This document shows positions 1 through 5,443 of a stretch of 7,575 nucleotides of DNA, one piece after another. Both the position numbers and the translations under genes were made by a program. Numbering within the stretch: position 1 is the stretch's first letter; the number at the start of each line of letters is the position of its first letter. The DNA lies in the NCBI GenBank assembly GCA_021845555.1, contig JAJZVS010000182.1, positions 1-7,575 of the forward strand, in the 5' to 3' direction. The notes under the pieces were generated by a model. It saw only the letters and a program-made list of their open reading frames with translations. It had not been told where the DNA came from and made no database searches. Source of the stretch: Pseudomonadota bacterium. Lineage in GTDB: Bacteria; Pseudomonadota; Alphaproteobacteria; Acetobacterales; Acetobacteraceae.

Positions 1-191
1 AGGGTGGCGAGATCGACCCGCAGCGTCTCGGCCAGCTTGATCAGCAGGCTGGCGGTGACGGCGCGCTGCTCGTGCTCGATCAGGTTGAGATAGCTCGCGG
101 AAATACCGAGCCGCGCGGCGAGCGCCTGCTGGGTGAGGCCGGCGTCGCCGCGGAGCCGGCGGACCGTGCGGCCGATCAGGGGGCGGGACAA
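1..191 (-). CDS. XRE-family HTH transcriptional regulator, ScfR/RamB-like (5' part only)
   Basis: Only the first 63 codons are in the window; the gene continues past position 1. The visible protein is an XRE/Cro-type helix-turn-helix DNA-binding domain. An RxxRRLR helix (about 8-14) is followed by LTQQALAARLGIS (19-31) and the recognition helix SYLNLIEHEQR (33-43), then AETLRVDL. This N-terminus, directly divergent from aceA, matches the ScfR/RamB type (HTH plus IrrE-like and DUF2083 domains), which controls acetate, short-chain acyl and glyoxylate metabolism. The C-terminal domains are not visible, so subfamily and function are inferred. The start must be non-ATG: an in-frame TAA lies at 204-206 and no ATG or GTG precedes the conserved domain. 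TTG at 189-191 has an AAAGG Shine-Dalgarno (201-205) 9 nt upstream. The other TTG (198-200) abuts that site and is less likely. Confidence 0.85.
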   Translation of the reverse strand, partial: MSRPLIGRTVRRLRGDAGLTQQALAARLGISASYLNLIEHEQRAVTASLLIKLAETLRVDLAT

Positions 192-334
192 TTTTGACAA
201 CCTTTACAAATCGGGCGGCGGGTCGGTGAAGCCAACCACGCCATTCCACGGCATCCTAGCAGACTTTGGTTGCCCTTCGCACGCGCAATGTGAATTCTTG
301 ACCCATCGAAAGCCCAGGCGAAGGAGACCCGAAG
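192..334. promoter_or_regulatory. Divergent promoter region between the HTH regulator and aceA
   Basis: These 143 nt separate the two divergent starts, so promoters for both genes should lie here. Three ACAA words at 188, 197 and 206 repeat with an exact 9-bp period and overlap the regulator's Shine-Dalgarno and start. The segment 194-199 (TTGACA) matches a -35 consensus on the plus strand but has no convincing -10 at the right distance. The aceA ribosome-binding site AAGGAG is at 321-326, 8 nt before its ATG. I could not assign a transcription start for either gene. The regulatory role is inferred from position. Confidence 0.55.
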
Positions 335-1708
335 ATGCACCCCACCCCCACCCCGACCCGTTCCCCCGATGGTTTCGCCGCCCCCTCCGGCGAACCCGGC
401 CGGTTCGACGGCATCCGCCGCGACTACACACCCGAGGACGTGGCCCGGCTCGCCGGTTCCTTCCGCGTCCGCCACACGATGGCCGAGCGCGGCGCCGCCC
501 GGCTCTGGCACCTGCTCCGCTCCGAGCCCTTCGTGCCGACCCTCGGCGCGCTCACCGGCAACCAGGCGGTGCAGCAGGTGAAGGCCGGGCTGAAGGCGAT
601 CTACCTGTCCGGCTGGCAGGTGGCCGCCGACGCCAACACCGCCGGGCAGATGTATCCCGACCAGTCGCTCTATCCGGTGGATTCGGTGCCGAACGTGGTC
701 AAGCGCATCAACGCCGCGCTGCGCCGGGCCGATCAGATCGGCACCAGCGAGGGCGGGGACGACACCTACTGGATGGCGCCGATCGTCGCCGACGCCGAAG
801 CCGGCTTCGGCGGCCCGCTGAACGCCTACGAACTGATGCGCGCGATGATCGAGGCCGGCGCGGCCGGCGTGCATTTCGAGGACCAGCTCGCGTCGGAGAA
901 GAAATGCGGCCATCTGGGCGGCAAGGTACTGGTGCCGATCGCGACGCATATCCGCACCCTGAACGCCGCGCGCCTCGCCACCGACGTGGAAGGCGTGCCG
1001 ACGTTGCTGCTGTGCCGCACCGATGCGCAATCGGCACAGCTGCTGACCAGCGACGTCGATGAGCGCGACCGGCCGTTCATCTCGCGCGAGCGCACCGCCG
1101 AGGGCTTCTTCCGCATCCGTCCGGGCATGGGCGTCGATTACGCGATCGCCCGCAGCCTGGCCTACGCGCCCTATGCCGACCTGCTGTGGTGGGAAACCTC
1201 CGATCCCAACCTGGAGGACGCGCGCCGCTTCGCCGAGGCGATCCACCGCGACTTCCCCGGCAAGATGCTCGCCTACAACTGCTCGCCCAGCTTCAACTGG
1301 CAGAAGAAGCTGCCGGCCGAGAAGATCGCGAGCTTCCAGCGCGAGATCGGGGCGATGGGCTACAAGTTCCAGTTCGTCACGCTCGCCGGGTTCCACAGCC
1401 TGAACCTGTCGATGTTCAACCTGGCGCGCGGCTATGCCGACCGCGGCATGGCGGCCTATTCGGAACTGCAACAGGCGGAGTTCGCCGCCGAGGCCGAAGG
1501 CTACACCGCGACGCGCCACCAGCGCGAAGTCGGCGTGGGGTATTTCGATGCGGTGGCGATGGCGATCTCCGGCGGCAAATCCTCCACCACCGCGCTGTCC
1601 GGTAGCACCGAAGCGGCGCAGTTCCACGACGACGCGCCGTCCGCCCCCGCCGAATCCTATGACGACGGACTGGTGCACGAACACGCCTGGGCGGCGAGCG
1701 GGAACTGA
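335..1708 (+). CDS. aceA: Isocitrate lyase
   Basis: Cleaves isocitrate to glyoxylate and succinate in the cytoplasm, the first step of the glyoxylate shunt used for growth on acetate or fatty acids. The 457-residue protein follows the bacterial AceA pattern closely. It has SGWQVAADAN (92-101), IVADAEAGFGG (150-160), FEDQLASEKKCGHLGGK (181-197) with the signature KKCGH and catalytic Cys191, then ARTD-like CRTDA, YNCSPSFNW, and YKFQFVTLAG. The enzyme therefore looks active. The usual C-terminus (GSTE..QF) is reached at residue 430. About 27 further residues, rich in Asp, Glu and His, have no counterpart in the E. coli enzyme as I recall it. ATG at 335 has a strong Shine-Dalgarno (AAGGAG, 8-nt spacing), so the start is secure. 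No malate synthase gene lies in the window. The divergent XRE gene is the probable regulator. Confidence 0.97.
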   Translation: MHPTPTPTRSPDGFAAPSGEPGRFDGIRRDYTPEDVARLAGSFRVRHTMAERGAARLWHLLRSEPFVPTLGALTGNQAVQQVKAGLKAIYLSGWQVAADANTAGQMYPDQSLYPVDSVPNVVKRINAALRRADQIGTSEGGDDTYWMAPIVADAEAGFGGPLNAYELMRAMIEAGAAGVHFEDQLASEKKCGHLGGKVLVPIATHIRTLNAARLATDVEGVPTLLLCRTDAQSAQLLTSDVDERDRPFISRERTAEGFFRIRPGMGVDYAIARSLAYAPYADLLWWETSDPNLEDARRFAEAIHRDFPGKMLAYNCSPSFNWQKKLPAEKIASFQREIGAMGYKFQFVTLAGFHSLNLSMFNLARGYADRGMAAYSELQQAEFAAEAEGYTATRHQREVGVGYFDAVAMAISGGKSSTTALSGSTEAAQFHDDAPSAPAESYDDGLVHEHAWAASGN

Positions 1709-1727
1709 AAAGACCGGCGGACGCGCG

Positions 1728-1750
1728 GCCAGGGGACCCTATCCCCTGGC
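1728..1750 (+). terminator. Perfect 9-bp hairpin after aceA, candidate terminator
   Basis: The arms 1728-1736 (GCCAGGGGA) and 1742-1750 (TCCCCTGGC) are perfectly complementary around a 5-nt loop, 19 nt after the aceA stop. The stem is GC-rich but no T-run follows, so it is not a classical intrinsic terminator. It could stabilise the aceA 3' end or be a copy of a dispersed GC-rich palindrome. Confidence 0.45.
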
Positions 1751-1799
1751 GCCTTCGCGGGGCGCGGCGCCGGAGCCTGCGTGATGCTTTGATCCGATA

Positions 1800-1841
1800 G
1801 GGGCGCGATCGGGACCATCCGCATGGTCACGATGGCGCCCC
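1800..1841 (+). terminator. Long 42-nt hairpin, second candidate terminator or 3' structure
   Basis: Positions 1800-1818 fold onto 1823-1841 around a CCGC tetraloop. The stem has 19 positions with only two mismatches (1807/1834 and 1812/1829). The outer seven pairs are GGGGCGC/GCGCCCC and the inner six are GACCAT/ATGGTC. A short GTTTC follows at 1842-1846, a weak U-tract. It is the strongest secondary structure in the non-coding stretch. A terminator is the simplest reading; a processed small RNA or dispersed repeat is possible. Confidence 0.5.
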
Positions 1842-1900
1842 GTTTCGCTGCGCGACCCAGAAGCCGGCGGTCGCCGATCCGGCTCGATATGGTCCCGACG

Positions 1901-1949
1901 CCGTTATTAACGGTATTTGACGATCCGAATGCGATTATTGACGATACGG
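1901..1949 (+). promoter_or_regulatory. AT-rich island with palindrome and phased TTRACG repeats, probable promoter/operator
   Basis: This is the most AT-rich segment of a GC-rich window. It opens with a 13-nt palindrome, CCGTTATTAACGG (1901-1913). TTAACG at 1907, TTGACG at 1917 and TTGACG at 1938 are spaced 10 and 21 bp apart, that is one and two helical turns. The last two belong to an exact 8-bp direct repeat, TTGACGAT. TTGACG (1917-1922) could be a -35 with a weak -10 GACGAT (1940-1945) at 17 bp, placing transcription start near 1952. The -10 matches only half the consensus, so the promoter call is tentative. Confidence 0.4.
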
Positions 1950-1958
1950 AGGTCTTCC

Positions 1959-2043
1959 GCGGGAGGCCGCCATCCCGCAGATTGTCGCCAGGATAACCCG
2001 TCCTGGGAGACCGCTCTTGCATGGTGGTCTCCCCAGCCTGGAG
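1959..2043 (+). promoter_or_regulatory. Structured 5' leader of the receiver-like gene
   Basis: Three hairpins are visible before the start codon. One is 1959-1964/1973-1978 (GCGGGA/TCCCGC). A second is 1988-1993/2001-2006 (CCAGGA/TCCTGG). The third is 2005-2012/2026-2033 (GGGAGACC/GGTCTCCC). The second and third share bases 2005-2006 and compete. CTCC at 2029-2032 can also pair with the Shine-Dalgarno GGAG (2040-2043). Formation of the third hairpin would therefore leave the ribosome-binding site free. Regulation by this leader is an inference from base pairing only. Confidence 0.35.
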
Positions 2044-2054
2044 CACATCGTCCC

Positions 2055-2531
2055 ATGAGCCTCCTCGCCGACCCGCTCGATCTTCTCCCCGGCCCGCACG
2101 CCGCCAGCCTCGTGGCCTCCGCTTACCGGCGGCCTACGCTGCTGGTCGTGGAGGACACGCCGCGCCTCGCCACCGCGCTCGGCGAGCTGTGCGCTTTCCT
2201 GCGGGTCGCGGTGGAGCGGGTGCGCCGGCCCGACGATCTGCCGCGCTTGTTGCGGGAACGCAATCCGATGGCCGTGCTCGCCGAACTCGACGGCGGCGCG
2301 CAGGACGGGTGCCATGTGATGATGCGGATCGCCGAGCACGATACCGCCCTGCCGATCCTGCTGCTGACCGGACCCGATCCCGCCCTGGCCGGCGCGGCGG
2401 ACGCGGTGCGCGAGCTCTGGGCGCTCTCGGCGGTCGAGTTGCACGCCAACCTGCCCGGCATCGGCGCGCTCGCCGATTTCCTCTGCCGCGCCGGGCGCGG
2501 CGGCGGCTGCCTCGGCCTGCTGGCGGCCTGA
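2055..2531 (+). CDS. Single-domain receiver-like protein lacking the phospho-acceptor Asp (pseudo-receiver)
   Basis: A 158-residue protein with one CheY-like fold and no output domain. TLLVVED (28-34) gives beta-1 and the acidic pair Glu33/Asp34. PMAVLAELDGGAQDG (71-85) aligns with the usual beta-3 segment PDLVLLDLxMPxMDG, which puts Glu77 where the phosphorylated Asp belongs. LPILLLTG (99-106) supplies the conserved Thr105. The beta-5 Lys-Pro switch is replaced by Asn-Leu-Pro (132-134). The C-terminus is Gly/Leu-rich (GRGGGCLGLLAA). Ordinary phosphotransfer is therefore unlikely; a constitutive protein-interaction role is inferred. The start is ATG 2055, with GGAG 11 nt upstream (2040-2043). 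The frame is open back to 1917, but that extension lies in the leader and is not protein-like. No histidine kinase is adjacent. I recall similar stand-alone proteins in Acetobacteraceae but know no named family. Confidence 0.75.
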   Translation: MSLLADPLDLLPGPHAASLVASAYRRPTLLVVEDTPRLATALGELCAFLRVAVERVRRPDDLPRLLRERNPMAVLAELDGGAQDGCHVMMRIAEHDTALPILLLTGPDPALAGAADAVRELWALSAVELHANLPGIGALADFLCRAGRGGGCLGLLAA

Positions 2532-2546
2532 CCGGACTGCCTGCTG

Positions 2547-3230
2547 TCAGCCCGCCGGGCCAGCCGGCCAGAGCGGGTCCTTGAGCCGGGCGACGAATGC
2601 CGCGTGGGCGGCAAGTTCCGCCGCGCCGGGAACGATCGGGCGCGGCACGCGCGCCCCGTCGTGGGTATAGGCCACCAGCGGCGTCGCGCTCTCGGCGGCC
2701 AGTTCCAGCCCGCGCTGCCGCCCGCCCGAGAGTTCGACATAGACCTCGGCGAGCAGGCGGCAATCGAGCAGCGCGTTGTGGCGGGTGCGCGCCGACAGAT
2801 CGATCGAGAACCGCCGGCAGAGCGCATCCAGGCTGTTCGGCATGCCGGGAAACCGCGCCTTGGCCAGCGCCAGCGTATCGATCATCCGCGCCGGATCGAG
2901 CGAGGGCATCCCGATGCGCGCGAACTCCGCGTTCAGGAAGCCGAAATCGAACGGCGCGTTGTGCGCGATCAGCGGGTCCTCATCCAGGAAGGCGAGCAGC
3001 GCGGCGGCGACCGCCGCAAAGCGCGGCTTGCCGGCGACATCGGCCGAGGTCAGGCCATGGATCCGGCTGGCTTCCTCGGGAATGTCCCGCTCGGGGTCCA
3101 GCAGGACGTGGAACTGCCGCCCGGTCGGCAATTCGTTCTCCAACTCCAGCGCGGCAATCTCGATCACCCGGTCGCCGAGCAGCGGATCGAGGCCGGTGGT
3201 CTCGGTGTCGAACAGGACGCTGCGGCTCAT
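2547..3230 (-). CDS. dnaQ: DNA polymerase III epsilon subunit, 3'-5' proofreading exonuclease
   Basis: A 227-residue DEDDh exonuclease that removes misincorporated nucleotides as part of the polymerase III core. Exo I is FDTETTGLDP (7-16) with Asp8 and Glu10. Exo II is IAHNAPFDFGFLN (88-100) with Asp95. Exo III is RHNALLDCRLLAEVY (150-164) with His151 and Asp156. All five catalytic residues are present. IHGLTSADV (58-66), typical of DnaQ, supports epsilon rather than a generic exonuclease. QRGLEL (172-177) after the domain fits a beta-clamp-binding hexapeptide. Length is slightly below the 243 of E. coli. ATG 3230 overlaps the coaE stop as ATGA; only a weak GGGA-like site precedes it, so coupling is likely. 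It is the last gene of the minus-strand operon, converging on the receiver-like gene 15 nt away. Confidence 0.94.
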   Translation of the reverse strand: MSRSVLFDTETTGLDPLLGDRVIEIAALELENELPTGRQFHVLLDPERDIPEEASRIHGLTSADVAGKPRFAAVAAALLAFLDEDPLIAHNAPFDFGFLNAEFARIGMPSLDPARMIDTLALAKARFPGMPNSLDALCRRFSIDLSARTRHNALLDCRLLAEVYVELSGGRQRGLELAAESATPLVAYTHDGARVPRPIVPGAAELAAHAAFVARLKDPLWPAGPAG

Positions 3231-3814
3231 GCGCGCAATCCCGCGATCAGCCGCACCAGCGCGCGCTGCGCGTGCCGGCGTGACAGGCCGGTGGCGATCA
3301 CCACGTCGGCCCGGCGGCGCTTCTCCCGGTCCGGCATCTGCCGCGCGATCAGTTCCGTCGCCTGCGGGGCCGACATGCCCCGGCGCAGCGCCACCCGATG
3401 ACGCTGGAGCGCCGCCGGGGCGGAGACCACCACCACCAGGTCGGCGAGCCGCTCCCCGCCGGTCTCGAACAGCAGCGGGATGTCGAGCACCGCGATCCGC
3501 TGTCCGGCGCGGCGGGCGCGGGCGAGGAAATCGATCTCGGCGCGGCGGACCATCGGGTGCAGGATCGCCTCCAGCCGGCGCAGCGCCTCGGGCTGGCCGA
3601 ACACCGCGCGGCGCAGCAGGACACGGTCCACCGCGCCATCGCGCACGCAACCGGGGAAGGCGGTGGCGATCGCGCGCACCGCCGCGCCGCCGCGTGCCTG
3701 CAACCGGTGCACCGCGGCGTCGGCGTCGAACACCGGGACATGCGCGCGGCGGAACACCGCCGCCGCGGTCGATTTTCCCATGCCGATCCCGCCGGTGAGG
3801 CCGATGACGATCAT
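3227..3814 (-). CDS. coaE: Dephospho-CoA kinase
   Basis: Phosphorylates the 3'-OH of dephospho-CoA with ATP, the last step of coenzyme A synthesis, in the cytoplasm. The 195-residue protein begins MIVIGLTGGIGMGKST, with Walker A GGIGMGKS at 8-15. It continues with VFDAD (28-32), where the acidic residues fit the catalytic and substrate role. Next come LHPMVR (85-90), DIPLLFE (111-117), and the late RQMPDREKRRRAD (158-170) followed by VIATG, all characteristic of CoaE. Length matches the family (about 200). The ATG at 3814 overlaps the aroE stop (3811-3813) as ATGA, and its own stop (3227-3229) overlaps the dnaQ ATG in the same way. No clear Shine-Dalgarno precedes it, which agrees with translational coupling from aroE. 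Nothing looks disrupted. Confidence 0.95.
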   Translation of the reverse strand: MIVIGLTGGIGMGKSTAAAVFRRAHVPVFDADAAVHRLQARGGAAVRAIATAFPGCVRDGAVDRVLLRRAVFGQPEALRRLEAILHPMVRRAEIDFLARARRAGQRIAVLDIPLLFETGGERLADLVVVVSAPAALQRHRVALRRGMSAPQATELIARQMPDREKRRRADVVIATGLSRRHAQRALVRLIAGLRA

Positions 3815-4662
3815 GCGGGCAGCAGATCGGCCAGCACGAAGTCGCGCAGCGCCGCGTCCACCTCCGGCTCTACGCCGAACCAGGCGGCGAAGCCGGGGCG
3901 GGCCTGGTGCAGCAGCAGGCCGAGGCCGTCCACGGTGGTCAGGCCGCGCGCCCGCGCCTGCGCCAGCAGCGGCGTTTCCAGCGGCACATAGACGATGTCC
4001 GCCACCGCCATCCGGGGGCCGGCGCGACCCAGATCGATCGCCAGCGCCGGCTGGCCCGCCATCCCGAGCGTGGTGGTGTTGACCAGCAGCGCCTGATCGC
4101 CGAGCGCCGCGGCGCGCTGCTCCCAGTCGATCACGCGCAGCCCGGGCAGGTCGCTCGCCATCGCTTCGGCGCGTTCGCGCGTGCGGTTGGCGAGCGTCAC
4201 CGTCACCCCGCATTCTTGCAAGGACGCCGCGATGGCGCGCGAGGAACCGCCGGCACCGAGCAGCAGCGCCGGCCCGGCGGCGGGATCGATCCCCCGCTCG
4301 CGCAGGCTGGCCAGGAAGCCCCAGCCGTCGGTGTTGTCGCCGCTGATCTTTCCTTCCTGGAACACCAGCGTATTGGCCGCGCCGGCCCGGCGCGCCGCCG
4401 GGCTGAGCACGTCGCAGAGTTCGAAGGCGGCGCGCTTGTGCGGCACGGTGACGTTGATGCCGGAGAACCCGGCGGCGGCGAGGCCGCGGACCGCGAGGTC
4501 GAACTGCTCCGGGCGGATCGCCAGCGGCACATAGGCGCCGTCGATGCCGTAGCGCCGCAGCCAGAAGCCGTGGATGCGCGGGGAGCGCGAATGTGCGACC
4601 GGCCAGCCGGCAACACCGGCGACTCGGGCCTTGCCGGAGGGGATCAGAGCGGGGGAGGGCAT
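3811..4662 (-). CDS. aroE: Shikimate dehydrogenase (NADP-dependent)
   Basis: Reduces 3-dehydroshikimate to shikimate with NADPH in the pathway to chorismate and aromatic amino acids. The 283-residue form (ATG 4662) has the shikimate-binding AHSRSP (23-28; Ser25, Ser27), INVTVPHK (69-76) with catalytic Lys76, and GDNTDGWGF (108-116) with Asp112. The Rossmann loop is GAGGSSRA (136-143), the NADP-selecting motif NRT is at 159-161, and DGLGLLLHQ is at 245-253 with Gln253. All key residues are present. E. coli AroE has 272 residues. The frame extends to a GTG at 4699-4701 (296 residues), 18 nt after the upstream stop. I prefer the ATG because GTG has no good Shine-Dalgarno and the additional 13 residues lie well before the conserved start; the ATG's own site is also weak. 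The stop overlaps coaE (ATGA). Confidence 0.95.
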   Translation of the reverse strand: MPSPALIPSGKARVAGVAGWPVAHSRSPRIHGFWLRRYGIDGAYVPLAIRPEQFDLAVRGLAAAGFSGINVTVPHKRAAFELCDVLSPAARRAGAANTLVFQEGKISGDNTDGWGFLASLRERGIDPAAGPALLLGAGGSSRAIAASLQECGVTVTLANRTRERAEAMASDLPGLRVIDWEQRAAALGDQALLVNTTTLGMAGQPALAIDLGRAGPRMAVADIVYVPLETPLLAQARARGLTTVDGLGLLLHQARPGFAAWFGVEPEVDAALRDFVLADLLPA

Positions 4663-4719
4663 GGCGCCAGCATTCCGCGTCGGCGCCGGAAGATCAATCA
4701 CCTGCTCGGGAGATGGAAG

Positions 4720-5430
4720 CTACGCCCCCGGCGGACGCGCCTCCCGCGCCATCGCCGCCTCGATCACCGTGCGGTCGAACACGCCGCATGGGCTGTCCGT
4801 GCCCGGCAGGAAGCGGCGGAACACGGCGAAGCGTTCCAGGCTGATCCGATAGAGCCGCCGCAGTTCCGCCAGCGGGTCCGGATGGTCGTCGGCGCGCAGA
4901 TCGAGATCGGGGAACGGGTCGCGCGTGCAGATCTTCAGCGCCGCCGATTGCTTGCCGCGCCGGTCGCCGCCCGCGCCCTCGCCGGCTTCCAGTGCCGCGA
5001 GCAGCCGCTCGGCCAGGGAGCCCGAGGCGCTCGCGAAGCCTTCCAGGGTGCGGCGAACGACCTCGGGCCCCGCCAGCATGTTGCCGGCCACCGAGATGTC
5101 CGTCCCGCGCAGGTGCCCGGCCCAGGCGACGCAGGCGGTGCCGGTGTGCTGCGCGATCCTTCCCGCGGCATCCAGGATATGGAACTGCCGGTGCGCCGCG
5201 CCGGCATCCGCCGCGACCAGCGCGTCCAGCACCGTCCGCGGGTCCTCGCCGGCGCGCAGCCGCGGCAGGGCGTGGACCGCATACATCGGGTTCACCAGCG
5301 CCTGGGTGGACAGCGCGGCCACCCCGCCCTCGATCCCCAAGGTCAGCGCGCCGACGGCGAAGAAGCGCGAGGCGACGGCGGCGCCGAGGGCGCCGGTCGC
5401 CGGATCGCGCACCAGAATGGAATAGGTCAT
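4720..5430 (-). CDS. DUF1028 family protein (putative Ntn-hydrolase fold)
   Basis: A 236-residue protein recognisable as DUF1028. It has MTYSILVRDPATGALGAAVASRF (start), ALSTQALVNPMYA (39-51), HTGTACVAWAGH (95-106), GNMLAGPEVV (116-125), AGGDRRGKQSAAL (153-165) and LDLRADDHPDPLAELRRL (176-193). I recall this family being placed with Ntn hydrolases; if so, Thr2 would be the nucleophile once Met1 is removed. The substrate is unknown. The segment between SAAL and DLR is short, without the GYGG-type loop of other members, which I associate with a proteobacterial subtype. There is no signal peptide or membrane segment, so it is cytoplasmic. The start is clear: GAGGGGG, 8 nt before the ATG, overlaps the uvrD stop, and 13 nt separate the two genes. 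A further 57 nt (18 to the alternative GTG) lead to aroE. The role in this operon is not evident. Confidence 0.88.
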   Translation of the reverse strand: MTYSILVRDPATGALGAAVASRFFAVGALTLGIEGGVAALSTQALVNPMYAVHALPRLRAGEDPRTVLDALVAADAGAAHRQFHILDAAGRIAQHTGTACVAWAGHLRGTDISVAGNMLAGPEVVRRTLEGFASASGSLAERLLAALEAGEGAGGDRRGKQSAALKICTRDPFPDLDLRADDHPDPLAELRRLYRISLERFAVFRRFLPGTDSPCGVFDRTVIEAAMAREARPPGA

Positions 5431-5443
5431 GGCGGTTGCCCCC

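Larger units (their letters stand above)
1709..2054. other. 346-nt intergenic stretch between aceA and the receiver-like gene
   Basis: No convincing gene lies here. The stretch contains, in order: the 1728-1750 hairpin, the 1800-1841 hairpin, a distal partner arm (1889-1898) for the second hairpin, an AT-rich island with phased repeats (1901-1949), and a folded leader (1959-2043) before the ATG at 2055. Open frames crossing it are aceA-antisense or N-terminal extensions without recognisable protein character. Confidence 0.6.

Noticed and set aside
194..222. Sigma-70 promoter starting from TTGACA at 194-199
   Set aside because: Positions 216-222 are GC-rich and give no -10 hexamer at 16-18 bp, so the -35 match alone is not enough.
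176..1684. 502-codon open frame on the minus strand opposite aceA
   Set aside because: It lies antisense to an unmistakable aceA. Long antisense frames are expected in GC-rich codon usage, and the protein is low-complexity, rich in Arg, Gly and Ala, with no recognisable motif.
1907..1920. CtrA binding site (TTAA-N7-TTAA) in the AT-rich island
   Set aside because: The spacing is 6 rather than 7 and the second half is TTGA. The match is too poor to claim CtrA control.
1657..2046. 129-codon minus-strand frame spanning the aceA end and the intergenic stretch
   Set aside because: It crosses both strong hairpins, shows no protein-family pattern, and overlaps the aceA 3' end.
1917..2054. N-terminal extension of the receiver-like gene by 46 codons
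   Set aside because: The extension starts inside the AT-rich repeat island, runs through the folded leader, and has no receiver-like sequence. ATG 2055 has a Shine-Dalgarno and gives a normal receiver length.
1709..2054. CRISPR array or insertion-sequence remnant
   Set aside because: The repeats are short (6-10 nt), there are no regular spacers, no transposase fragments, and no flanking target duplication.
3231..3650. Upstream extension of the dnaQ frame
   Set aside because: The extension is out-of-frame coaE sequence. The conserved FDTETTG motif begins seven residues after ATG 3230, which overlaps the coaE stop as ATGA.
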